A DNA stretch of 64,000 nucleotides, from assembly GCF_031877795.1 (NCBI RefSeq), contig NC_133935.1, positions 78,448,303 through 78,512,302 of the forward strand, given 5' to 3'. Position 1 is the stretch's first letter; every line of letters starts with the position of its first letter. Positions 52,001-63,871 of the stretch are shown piece by piece. Made by a program: the position numbers and the translations under genes. Under the pieces are notes generated by a model. It was not told the origin of the DNA, did not search any database, and was given only the letters and a program-made list of their open reading frames with translations. The DNA is from Strix aluco (lineage: Eukaryota; Chordata; Aves; Strigiformes; Strigidae).

Positions 52001-53659
52001 ATTATCCTGTGCAAGGCACTCAACTTCAAATTTTGAAATAAAATTTATACAATATAGTTTGGTTGAACAGATACAGCCCTCTACATTAAATAGAATTAAG
52101 CCTGAAGTGCCCATCATGCTGTCAGTTAATATTCATGATTTCCAGCAAAAGAATCAAAATTTCTGTCTCAGGACCTTTGTGATACATACTCTCAACTGCT
52201 TGCACAAACTGTTACTTGTAAAATTCTTGTTTGCTTCCCTTAGTGATAGTAATACTTGTGGTAGATAGAAAAAGACAAAATTTTAAAAGGGTAGTATCAT
52301 TATTTTAAGTTTAGAAGAAACTGAGGTTTAAAGAGCATAAAAAGCTGTCTAATGCAACCTAACCCAGCAGCAAAAAATCATCCTGTTTTCTTTTTTAATT
52401 CTGACTCATGTGAGATAGGATACAGTATTCTTTGTGCACCTATGTTTTTGAGTGGTCTGCATTGTATGTTTGCATTCATTATTTACACAGAATTATAAGT
52501 AATTATAAACAGGTTTTATAATCAGAAGGGTCAGGCAACTACAGCTACAGCCAGTAATTGCAACTAAAAGTGCATTAGTAACCTTCATGACTTTTCTAAC
52601 CTATCTCAGAGAAACACAAAGAGACAACGTAATAAGGAGCTTTCAAACTCCATGCTGGATTTCCTTCCTTTCTCCATGTGACATATGAGTTGCAGCAAAG
52701 GAGCACTTTTTAATTGAGAATTCTTCAAGAGACATAAGGCAAGTCTGCTACCCTGTTGAGCAGCGTACTTTCTGATTTTGAAAGCTGTTTGTTACACTTT
52801 GAAAACAGGCGCTGGTGATGGCAGAATTAACTCCTCTACTGTCAAAGACAAAACTGGAGTCGTTGGGAACTACAAACACTGTTGCTGAACCTTCCTCAAT
52901 GCTTTACCCATAAAACCATCATCTTACTGTTCAAACAAAGAAAAGACAAAGGAAATCTGGTTTGTTTATTTTCTATTATTTATCAAAGATAAATTTTGAA
53001 AATAACCCCTTATTTACAAAGCCTGTAATGAGGTATGCCAGGTCTTGCTAGCATATGCAGGGTAGGGAAAGAAAAGAATCCGTTATCTGTATGGAGTTGC
53101 AGCAGGGAATTTCAAGCAACAGAACATAATTAGCTGGAAGGAATTTGGCTGACTCAGTAGTTATGAAAAATACTATGGAGTGTTTAATAGACAGTTGCAG
53201 CAGATTGCTGCTTTAATCTCTTCCTGGTGAGATGTCCCCTAAAAGAAAATATTGCCATCCTTGGCATGAGTCTAGCTGCAAAGAATATCTTTACCTGTAA
53301 CTAATCACTGATTCTTACTGATCTTAAAATGGCATAAATGGGCACTGGCGCTGAAAGAGCTCTCTTCACACTTCTGCTTATTTCTTCCCACATAGTTTCC
53401 CTGACATTATCTCCTTTAGCCATAGACGTTTGTACAGCTGCCTAGTGAAGTAGTTGGCAGAAACGATTCTACTAACTGCTACCTCACTCCCTCCCCCCAC
53501 CACCAATGTATTGATCTTGGATTAGTCACCCAACTTGATTCAGCACATGCTTTATGCCACCATGAAGGATGAAATGAGGTTGAGTGAAGGAAAGAATGGC
53601 ATTTTTCAGCAACAACGCTGGTTTATGACAAAGTGTGCTTTATGAAGAAATTGTAGACT

Positions 53660-54215
53660 AATGAGACCATTCAGAGAGTTGCTGGAGATCTCCAGTCTAA
53701 CCCCACATTCACAGTAGGGTTAACTTTCAGATTAGATCAGGCTGCACAGAGCTTGCTTGTTGAGTTTTGAAAATCTCCAAGAGAGGCTCCATGTGAACTC
53801 TCTGGGTAACCCTACTCAGTGTTTAACTACGCTCATGGTGATTTTTCTTTAGTTTTCCTTATATTCAGTTGCAAATCCCCTTCAACTGGTAAATGCTGTC
53901 TATTTCCTTTTTTATTGGTGCAGAGCTCTGAGAAGAGTCTGGCTCTGTCTTCTCTATACTATCCCATAAGGTGGTTAGCAACCTATAAGGCAGCTCTTTT
54001 CCTGAGGTTTAAAGAAACCCTCAGGCTCTCCTCAATGACACTTGCACTGGCCCTTAACCATCTTACTGACACTCTGTTGGAGTCTCCTCAATATCTCCAG
54101 AGGCCTCAAACCAGACACATAGTTCTGGAAGGGGCCTCAAAAGCACACAGTGGAAGGAAATAATACCTTCCTATGACCTGGTCTCTACACAGTTACTTTT
54201 GTAGTCCAGTATGCA
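53660..54215 (-). mobile_element. CR1 LINE 3' fragment, about 0.55 kb
   Basis: The plus strand is the reverse complement of a CR1 3' region with landmarks in order: gttgctggagatctccagtc, tttgaaaatctccaagagag, ctctctgggtaaccctactc, gagaagagtctggctctgtc, and cagacacatagttctggaag near the upper end. It is moderately old and lies in the same orientation as PCLO. It carries no intact ORF. Confidence 0.85.
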
Positions 54216-56300
54216 GTGACAATAATCAAAAAGCCATTTTCCAAATCAATATTTTTTAAGGAAAAGCTGTTGGTGTCATTGTACCAGTGATTTTCTCAGA
54301 GAAAATCTGATTTGAAGAGTGCTTTAAATAAGTTTTGTTGAGCAGAACAGGGTGGACACCACACATTTTGAGATGAGGTCATGTAAAAATCTATTGCTTT
54401 GTGGGAAAAGGACATTGTCTCCAATGTAAGCCCTTTCAGTATTTTAAAAATTGCTTTGGGCACCAATTGTATGTTTTTAGTTTCACTAATTTTAAAGAAG
54501 TCTAAAGAATATTGAATCTGCCTTGTGGTCCCTGTATTATTCCCCAACTCTTTGAATACAAATAGTGGCACAAAAATCTCTTTCCATAGACCATCCATTT
54601 TACTGTCAACAATAAAGAAAAGCTGCCCCACGGAAAGAGCTTTAAATATAGCTGTCGTGCTATCAACAAGTTAGCACTCCTGCATGAAAGCAAGTCTGGA
54701 TGTTTATTTGAGAGTTTTGCTGCAGGAGATAGAAATCAGTAGTGCTGTAACAGGACTGTAATCCCAGATCTTCATTGCTTACTTTTGCTGCAGGGAGCTG
54801 GAGAAATCAAATGCATACATCTTTCTGATTGGCCATGTATGGTTGGGTTTCATCTTTATATAAATGGAAGGTTGGTTATGATTCCAAAAGACTTCTAATA
54901 CTGAGAACGTGTGTTCATGAAGTGAGCTGGACTAAGCTGAATATGAACAGTTTATATAGAGACAGCTTGGCAGTTTTCAGAAGTGAGCAGGTTTGCTTCT
55001 GTCTCTTTGGCCCAACTGTTGTGCTGAAATCAAAGAAGAAATGTAACAGCCTTGATCATTTTTGTCAGATGTGTACAAGAGGTGTGACTGTGGCATGGGC
55101 TGTGAGCCCCTGTGTAACAGTCCACTGGGAGCTGCTCAAAGTTGAAGGATACTTCAATTCCTTGTTATCATTCCCTAGAAAAATCTCAACAATTAAATTC
55201 AGGTTTTTCCTCACTCTTGTTTTGACAGACATATGCCCGATTTCCTTGTGGGCGGTTCAGTCCCCAAACTTTTAGGGCCCGTGCTTCCAAACAGGCCCAT
55301 GGTGTGGACTACGAGGATTATTTTCATATCCTCTGACTAGTTCCCACATCAGCTTTGCCCCTTCTTCTTCCCAGTTTCACCTTTGTTCCTCTAATGGCTC
55401 CCAGAGCTCTTTATATTCCTTCCACCTTTCCAGCTGGTGAAGGCAAACCTGCTGGGATCCTTGTCTTCCTTCCTTTAACAAATACTTAACTAAATGTCTA
55501 AACACTGATGAGTTTTGAACCCAGAATAAATCACTGAAGTATGAGACAGCAAACTTCTCTGGACTGTTGAGGATATTTCCATGCCTGTCCTAAGGCCTAA
55601 TTCTAAAATTATACAAGACCACAGTTTAAATCTGAGACAGATATAGGTATCTTATCCCGTTACTCAGTTACAATATTAGGGATCTTGTGTAAAAAAGAAG
55701 GAAGTTACTAATTATAAGTGTTGTGGTTTAATTTGATTTACTTGTGTTTCCTGTTGCTTTTTTTCCCCAAGATAGTAACTGAGATTATGACTCAGAGTTC
55801 TTTTTGTGACAAACTACAGTGAAGTAAACAGGGATAGAGCCACTGTGTCCAGAGAGGTACAGAATTCAGTGAAAAGCATATATGGTCTTTTAAAGCCACT
55901 CAGGGCTTCTTGCCAGGCTTGCCTCAGGCCAACAAGGGAGACTACTATCTGCTAGTGTGCTTTGAGGGTGAGATTCTTTCAGCAAATACGAGGCACCAAC
56001 TCTTATGAGAGACAAAACCAATTAAGAGGCAATCAGTAACTCCAGGTACAGTGAATCATGAGTGTTCCTAGTTCTCTTCTTTCTAATGAGCTTTGTGGCA
56101 ATCACTGAATCTACAAAAGTGTTCCACAGGCTGTCTATATCATCTCTACAGCATTGGATTTTTTTTACTCTTCCAGTGAGATTTGAAAGGTAGAGAAAAG
56201 AGAGGATTGGTGTGGGGTTTTCCTCAAGTAGAACCAAAAGAGAAACTTTTTTATTGCTAAATTGATCACTAATTCTGCCAGAATTCCTATTACCTTGTGG

Positions 56301-56320
56301 AAAAAAAAAAAAAAAAAAAA
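56301..56320. repeat. Poly(A) run, 20 bp
   Basis: Uninterrupted A-run on the plus strand in intronic DNA. No recognisable retrotransposon body precedes it. Confidence 0.95.
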
Positions 56321-56870
56321 TCAGACTTTGTTAGCAACATTGAATTTGGATAATTGAAATTAATAGGCTCTACAAATACAATGAAAACAGAATTAGTATT
56401 TGTAATCTAAAGATGCACAAAATTGGTTCTTAATTTAGATTTGTGACCTGTTTCAGTTTTCATCTTGAATGAAATAGACCTGAACTTTGTTATCCTGTTA
56501 TATGTCTGTGATTTCAAGATGGTTAATGTTGTATCTAAGTAAACTGTTAACTGAAAATTTCTCCCCTATTCCATTTTTCACGTCCTAATTAGAGCCTTTT
56601 CTAAAAAACCAAAAAACCCAACAAAAAACACAAAACAAATTGACACCATCTTGTGCTTCTTGTTAGTTCAAGATAATTATGGAACTTAACACTCCAAATG
56701 GTAATTACACTTGCTGTTGAGCACAGCAGCAGTTTTAGAACTGCGGACCAAATCAAATTAGCATTTTTGTCAAATAAAGTGAAATGTACTTAAAAGTTAC
56801 TTCTTGATGCATATAGAATAACATTTTACAGTGACTGTCACCTACTGTCTGTTGGAGATAGACGCTGCTG

Positions 56871-57141
56871 CTAGGATTCATCTGCCTGAACGCTGATGTC
56901 TATATCTAGATAGATGTCAAGGCTCCTTTTATAGCCAAAGGAGGGTAATTGCTCTTCTAGAATGTAGTTTGTTTTATTTGCAAATAGATCTCTAAAATAG
57001 GTCAGATGAATTGTACCTTCAAAATTATTATTTCTTTCCACTAATTGCAAAAGTTTTACCTGAGTGGCTGATCTTCCTGTAACTCCCATGATAAAATTTC
57101 TCATTACATTATCTATTTCAGAGGTCACAGCTGTAGAAGGA
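56871..57141 (-). other. Unassigned open frame with flanking splice-like sites
   Basis: An 85-codon open frame (56871-57128) is preceded on the minus strand by an acceptor-like atccttctacag ending at 57132. It contains a strong donor-like CACTCAG|gtaaaa that would close an exon of about 71 bp encoding SEIDNVMRNFIMGVTGRSAT. The peptide does not match the piccolo sequence as I remember it, and the phase does not directly fit the next known exon. It is probably chance, possibly a cryptic or lineage-specific exon. Confidence 0.2.
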
Positions 57142-57585
57142 TATTGGATTAGATTTTTTTTGATATAGTAGACAAAACTCTAGGTTTTTAATTAGAGAAT
57201 TAACCCAGAAATAGAATGATTATGAGACTGAAAAAAACCCTTAGTCTAGGAATTTCTCTGAATCCTAGACTACTTAAGCAGGTCCTGTTTGCAAAATCTA
57301 AGGGATCAGACTAGAATTCTCCTTATCTTCTAGTTAAGATTAAAAAAAAAAAAAATGCTAAAGAAATCAGTTATCATTAAATTACTGCAAAAGTATTTAA
57401 ATAAAAAAGACCGTTAAACTAGCAGAACACATGAAAGTCAATTGTAAAACTGAATGAGATTAATAGGATAGCCTTTTCTAATAGCCTTTTTATGTGAGAG
57501 CAAGTATGAAACACGGGTCTTATCTTTTTAGCTATCCATTGCAGTCACAAAGAGTGACACTTATTTTCCAGATTATAAAAGCTTG

Positions 57586-58230
57586 TGTCCTGGGTTCGTC
57601 TGGGATAGAGTTAATTTTCTTTTAGCAGCTAGTACAGTGTGTTTTGGATTTAGTGTGGGAATAATGCTGATAACACACTGATGTTTTAGTTGTTGCTAAG
57701 CAGCGCTTATCCTAAATTAAGGATTTTTCAGTTTCCCATGCTCTGCCAGCTAGCAGGTGCACAAGAAGCTGGGGGGGAGCATGTCCAGGACAGCTGACCT
57801 GAACTAGCCAAAGGGATATTCCATATCATAGCATGTCATGTTCAGTATATAAACTGGGGGGAGTTGGCCAGAAGGGCTGATTGCTCCTTGGGGACTGTCT
57901 GGGTATTGGTCAGCGAGTGGTGAGCAATTACATTGTGCATTATTTGGTTTTTGGCTTTTGTTTCTTTTTTTTTTTTTTTTCCCAGTTTTATTTCTCTCTT
58001 TTTGTTATATCCTTCTTCATTACAATTGTTATTATTCTTATATTTTATTATTAATATTGTTATTACATTTTATTTTAGTTTAGTTATTAAACTGTTCATA
58101 TCTCAACCCATGAATTTTACTTTTTTTTTTTTTTGTGATTCTCCTCCTCATCCCATCAGGGATGGAGGGGGATGAGGAGTGAGAGAGTGGCTGCATGGTG
58201 CTTAGTTGCCAGCTGGGCCTAAACCAGACA
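57586..58230 (+). mobile_element. Solo LTR of an avian ERVL-type endogenous retrovirus
   Basis: A 645-bp LTR starts TGTCCTGGGTTCGTCTGGGA and ends ..CCAGACA. It has the promoter segment tcagtatataaactgggggg (TATA near 57845), a T-rich then ATT-rich stretch, an ATTAAA poly(A) signal at 58086-58091 followed by ctcaaccca, and the ggtgcttagttgcc end block. This matches a common bird ERVL LTR family from memory. No internal retroviral sequence adjoins it, so it is a solo LTR left by recombination. It lies antisense to PCLO. The flanking pentamers (gcttg, tcatg) do not form a clean target-site duplication. Confidence 0.92.
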
Positions 58231-58339
58231 TCATGAAACAAAAGTGATATTTTAAATAATGGAGAATCCCATAGAGTCAGATGGAGTACTTAATTCAGAA
58301 CACAGTTTTTCCAAACGTGTATGTAGAACTATTATTAGT

Positions 58340-58480
58340 TCATAATATATAAGTATACATATATATGTGTATATATGTGTGTGATTCAATTATTTATATA
58401 TATGCACATATATGTATATATACATGCACACATGTATATGCGTATATGTGCATTTGTACAAATGTATGCATATAAACCGT
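58340..58480. repeat. TA/TG/CA-rich microsatellite region
   Basis: About 140 bp of imperfect alternating purine-pyrimidine sequence built from ta, tg and ca steps, with many overlapping atatat and gtatat blocks. It lies 110 bp beyond the solo LTR. The composition favours cruciform or Z-DNA forms, and length polymorphism is likely. Confidence 0.9.
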
Positions 58481-58710
58481 TGAAGTTGACCTAATCCTAG
58501 GAATCTATGCATATTAAACCTACCTTAATTCAGCATTAGCTTGTTGAATTAATCAACACTAGATCCTTGGACTTGAGTTTATGAAGTTATAACTACCTAA
58601 ACTAACTTCAAACTGCTGACTCCACTTTTGCTCCTAACATGTAGTATTACACAAATTTTCCACTTCAGATTGTTCATAAATATTACCTTTCATTTCACAA
58701 TCTAACTGCA

Positions 58711-58754
58711 ATTAAAAAAAAAAACCAAAAAAACAAAAAACCAAAAAACCCCAG
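58711..58754. repeat. A-rich simple repeat with spaced CC
   Basis: An A-run interrupted by regularly placed cc pairs, resembling a decayed (AAAAACC)n tract. A similar stretch occurs at 56600-56640. Confidence 0.85.
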
Positions 58755-61126
58755 ACAACAGCAATATCAGTACAGAAACAATCTAGGGGAGCAAAAAATT
58801 ACATGGTCTAGATATTTCTCTGAGGACAGGACAAGTGATCTGAATTCCAACAAGACTGCTGCAAAGGATTTCCTACATTTGTATAAGCAACTTTCTGAAA
58901 TAAAGTACTGCTTATTTAATAATACAGTGAATCCGTCCAGTGAAAACCTGGGGAGTTAAAGATCATAGGCGGAGGACAAAAGTGCTGCTACACTAAATAA
59001 TAGAGTAAAACCTGCAGAGCTGAGCTCAGGGTTGTTCAGAGGACAGACCTCCCACCTTCAGGGATCACTTGCAGCACTTTAGTTGCTCAGTCAGCTAAAT
59101 GCTTTGATCCTAATTTTTCTGCACTCTCCAATACTGCTCCTGTGTTTTTTACAGTACTTGAAATTTTCTCATTGTGTGATGCCTCTTCTCTCACGCCAGT
59201 CTTAGGCTGATGTGACTTTCATGTAGTATGTCCTGACCTAAACTATTACACAATATTAATCTAGCCCACTACATCTATTTGACTGTGTATGTCCCCTGGG
59301 TATGTCATGATCATGTATACACCTTCTAGCAACATTTCCTACACAATGCAATTAAATATATGCATTTGAGTAATGTATTTCACAATTTATTGCAGAACTC
59401 AAAGGGCATTATGGGGAATTCTGACTCCCAAACTCCCATTAACTCACTGGAGGCAGTCTCTCCCTTCATAAGCATAATTTGAATTCCAAAGCTTTATGAA
59501 AAGATGAGATTAATATAAATTTATGAATGAATATACACATATATTGAGAAGTTACTTAATTCAGTTCATACTGTGAGTGAAAAAAAAATATTAAAAAAAT
59601 CAAAGAATCCTGACTGTTTGCAGCATAACTCGACAATCTCTCTTACATTAAGAGCTTTAAATATATGTTTTGAGATGAATAACTAAAAACCACTAGACAG
59701 CACCTCCTTATAGATCAATTCAATTCACATAAACTGAGCAGCCTAGGATGAGAAAAAATTGTAGGGAAAAGATTAAATGGGAATGTTGTAGGACTTTCTT
59801 GGATATCTTTATTTCTTCCTTGAAAGGACCTGAAAGACTCTTTGTTAGAGACTTTTCCTCAGTGTAGTGTGGTAGAAAGAGATGAAATGTTCATCACTGT
59901 TCACCTCTTTCTTGTTTGATTTCTTGTAGAATATGGCAGCTGACACACTTATCTCCTTTATTTCGTATGACTCAGGCACAAAGGAGTTTCTCAGCAACTG
60001 ATCACAGGATGAAAAAGAGGTGTGTATATTTTCATTTTTTTATATATAGCAATTTTAAAGATCAATAGAAAACTGGGTTTTCAAATTATATAAGCTTATA
60101 CTTGGGTGTTTGCTTAATTGCCTGTTACTGTGTCTACACAGCACTAATCAGGTATAATAGGAAGAAATCAGTAGATCAAAACAATTGGTTCTGATATACC
60201 TACATCTATATTGTATAGAGTTGAGAGCTTTTACTTGAAACCAGAACTATTCTGGTCTGTGATAAAAATGTTCCTTTTCTGCATGTGGTCCAGTTCTGCC
60301 CAAAGGACCCATCACTGCCTATGGCATATTTAGGGACAGGAGCACATTTAGTGCTCACCTGGAACAGAGTTTCTGGATTAGTTTCCCTCAAAAGGAATCA
60401 GATTTGGATGTCTCAAGAAAAAAAAAAAAAAGGCAAATCAACACAATGTCAAGCAAGGTAAAATTGCAGAATTTATTTCAAAGTTATGTTGCTGCTCTGA
60501 ATCATAACAATAAAGTAAATGCATCTTGCATGAACCTAATGATGTTGGAGAGACTATTTTCAGAAGTAATGTAAAGCAGAGAATCACCTTCTTTTAGACT
60601 GTAGGTCTCGATCATTGCTGCATTCCTTAGCAGGGCCATGATCAGCTTGCTTAGTGGGGTGTTTTCTGTGATCTCAAAGATTACTTTTTTTCAGTGTACT
60701 TTTGCTTGGAAAATCTTTTTCTCTATATTTTTCCCCATATCTTGTGACTAAGTTAGCTCTGAAGATTTTTGCCTGCCTACAAATAGATTAGGTTTGATGC
60801 AAGTTAGACTGGACAATTATAGATTTTGATTTATACATTCAAACTGACTACAGCTTTTGTGAGACTACACAAGACTGATTGTCTACTGAAGATTTCACAG
60901 TCAAACTGAATTGATGGTAAAGGGCAAATATTCATCTGTCTCAAATGAAATGGAGATGGATGAAGATTTGTGATTTACATTTATCTAAAGGTCGATACAT
61001 AGATGAGTGCTTCTAGGAAGAATAGAACACAAGGTACCTCTGTGAAAATTTCCAGAAGGATAGCAGAGGGATTGACCATCATCAGGCTCTCCTAATCTTA
61101 CTTTGGTTGGGGACCAATAGAACTCG

Positions 61127-61190
61127 ATGCATGTCTCAGCTCTATGTTATGCATGTCTATGCATGTCTCAGCTCTATGTTATGCTATGAG
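61127..61190. repeat. Tandem duplication with 32-bp period
   Basis: The 22-bp block atgcatgtctcagctctatg plus tt occurs at 61127-61148 and exactly again at 61159-61180, separated by a partial copy (atgcatgtct). The 32-bp period and perfect identity suggest a recent slippage duplication. Confidence 0.93.
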
Positions 61191-63419
61191 TAGAATGTAA
61201 TTTCAAATATTCATTTGAGATTGCAAAGATAATAGTTAAGAATGACAGATGGAAGGAAAGGATACACACAGTGTGCCTTATCTACATTTTCTAGATGGAA
61301 GCATTCTCTTTGGGTACTAGCTCCATTGTCTTAACAACATGATGCAGAAACCTTGAAGTTCCTCCACTAACCATCAAAGATAACTTGGTACCATCAAAAA
61401 ATGTATTTACACAAGCCTCCCCAACCAGTATTCTCAAAGCATTTCAGGCAGCTGAAAACCTACTTGAAACCTCCTTTTGTCATGGAAACTACATTATAAA
61501 TATCAGATTACTCATTCAAATAGTTCATTAAAAAGCTAAGGAAGAAATATGTCAATTTTATGTATCCCTTCCTAAATATATATTTTTTTTAATTTAAAAT
61601 TTCATCAAAACTTGTAATCTTTTGAAGAAATCTGTTCTGAGAAATTTACACTGATCTTTATTATGAAAAAATCTGCTATTGCGTAAGTGGGATTATTCAG
61701 GCAAAAAACAATCATGTACATAAATTCTCAGAATGCATCCAAAAAGATATGACCTCTTTTTATTTAATTTATAATCATAACAGACATAGTATCCCTAGGA
61801 AAGAATTTTCTACACAAAATTATAGCAGGAATCAGAATAATTATTTTTTTTTATCACACATCTATATATTCAGGGAAGAAAGAATGTTGGGGGGGTGTGT
61901 GTGTCCTCTCTCCCAGGATTTGCGTCACTTTTTATTATATCCATTTTTCAAGCTGTCTTCAATTTATAATCTTTAGCCAGTGACAGAAAATTTTACTTGA
62001 AACAAATTAGCTTTGCTCACCAGGAAAACAGCAATATTTAGATTTGGAATTTGGTTCAGAACAAGCAACCTGAGGGCAGTTGATGCTGCCAATAAAGAGG
62101 GGACAGATGTCATATTGTACTTGAATGTATCTGTGATTTCAGTGCAGTCTTTCTCTTACAATTTGACAAGGTAGACACCCAAAATGATGAGACATTTATG
62201 GGGAGGCTATGGCCTCTTTACCTGTCCTCCTTCTTGATAAATCTGTATATGCATAGAGCCAGTTAGATTCAACAAGCCAATTTCAAGAGGCTGGGAAAAA
62301 AAGCACAGTGTACAGTGACATATTAGTTACTGGGTTTTGTCCAGAGAATGACAAAAGTTGTTAGGAAGACTGACTTTGTCTCACTCATATTGGTGCTTTT
62401 TTATTTTCTGTTGGAAAGCAATATGCTTTCACATTGTTTCCACTACTGAAGATAAACTGAAAAAATCTATTTCTTGTGTTGTAGGATTCTTGCAAGTATT
62501 CCCACTAAGAACAGATTTTTAATCCTTATTTTATGTAATTCCAGAAAAGTATGCTCAAGTCATTTTCAGAAGGCAAGCTGAGACTCTTCAATGTCTCATT
62601 CTCTTTGTATAATTTTGTAAATCTGGAGTAGCCCCTTTAGTTAATGGAACAGCACCGAGGTCAGGTGATAAGGAGAGGTGAAGAACAGCTCCTAGGCTCT
62701 GCTTCCTAAACTCTGTTTCCCTTTTAATGTGAAAGCTCTTTTGTGCAGAAAGTGTTCAATGGGAAAAAAAAAAGTATTTTTCTTCCTTTTTTTTCTAACA
62801 CTGTTCAGATTCCTTTCTCTGGAAATGCCAGCTTTCAAGTACAAATTTTTCATGGACTTAAAAACTTATTGTTACACTGTATAGTCTCTGAATTATAATA
62901 TGATGTAGTATAATTTAACAGGAACTTAAGTAATTTTGCTTTGTGGGAGTGTTTGAAAAGAAAGCACTGAGTACAAAGGAAGATACTCAGTGTAGGTATT
63001 GTGTAGGCTTCATTTTTAGAATGTAGAAGATGGTGTGAAAAATGTGTCAGAGACTTTTATACTGCTTTAAAACATAAACAAAACACCAAATAGCCTTCAA
63101 ACCAATATATAAACAATGAGTTAAGGTGTCTATGTTTGTTACTCTCTCAAATGTCCAGAGACAAGAAGGAAAGCCTCCGTTTTCTCTCCTTCACTTGCCA
63201 AGAAAGAAGGAACTCTTAAGACAATCAGACTAGTCAGAAGAGCATCGTTTATAAAAAAAAACCTCAAATAATTGCATTCAGATCAGTGAGAATCCAGTTC
63301 CTTCAAGAATATAAGATTATTCCTTGAATATGAATATGTTTCCAAAAAGCTAAACACTCAGCCAGGCACAGCCAAGGTGATCAGGTGGTTGGTGAATAAG
63401 TGCTATAGATATTAGATGA

Positions 63420-63749
63420 GCAGCAGGAGGAAACAGTAAGAATCCATACCATACTCAGCAGGCATTGATGCAAGTTACATATGGGGCTTTTTCTAGTAAA
63501 TCACACAAACTGACTAATTATCGTAGGCAGTATGTTGCCAGACTTCTGGAAAATATGTCAACTTCTAGGTACTATATCAGTGTGAAACATGAAGGCAGAT
63601 GTATGTATCAGATGTTTGACCCAGCTGATCTCCAGAAGCTTTGTGCATCTTTCCAAGGCATGGAAATTCAGTCATGTTATGTTATTATCACATCACAATC
63701 AGAGAGCAAAGCCAATGTGGCAGACAAAAAATCTAAAGAAAGCGTATAA
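63420..63749 (+). CDS. Unrecognised open frame, possible exon or retrocopy
   Basis: An open frame of about 109 codons runs from just after a TGA at 63417-63419 to a TAA at 63747-63749. The first ATG is at 63468, giving about 93 residues. The amino-acid composition looks protein-like: a basic N-terminal part (NYRRQYVARLLENM), then RYYISVKHEGRCMYQMFDPA, and a lysine-rich tail (KKSKESV). An AATAAA follows the stop at 63750-63755. It lies on the strand opposite PCLO, inside its intron. I do not recognise the family. There is a faint resemblance in order to SRP14 (RLF..., YITLKKYDGR, PAD, basic tail), which I do not rely on. It could be a decayed retrocopy or chance. Confidence 0.3.
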   Translation, partial: AAGGNSKNPYHTQQALMQVTYGAFSSKSHKLTNYRRQYVARLLENMSTSRYYISVKHEGRCMYQMFDPADLQKLCASFQGMEIQSCYVIITSQSESKANVADKKSKESV

Positions 63750-63871
63750 AATAAAGTATAACTGAAAGAAAGTATATCAAAGGGTGCTTCAGAAAAGAAA
63801 CCCATGTAATGGATGGCATTAACACACATGCAAACCTGAAGACCATTTGGTAGAACTAATCTCATGTGATA

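Noticed and set aside
54829..55275. A 148-codon open frame on the plus strand
   Set aside because: It begins at a non-ATG codon, has no recognisable domain or splice context, and is opposite the PCLO strand. A frame this long is only mildly unlikely by chance in 64 kb.
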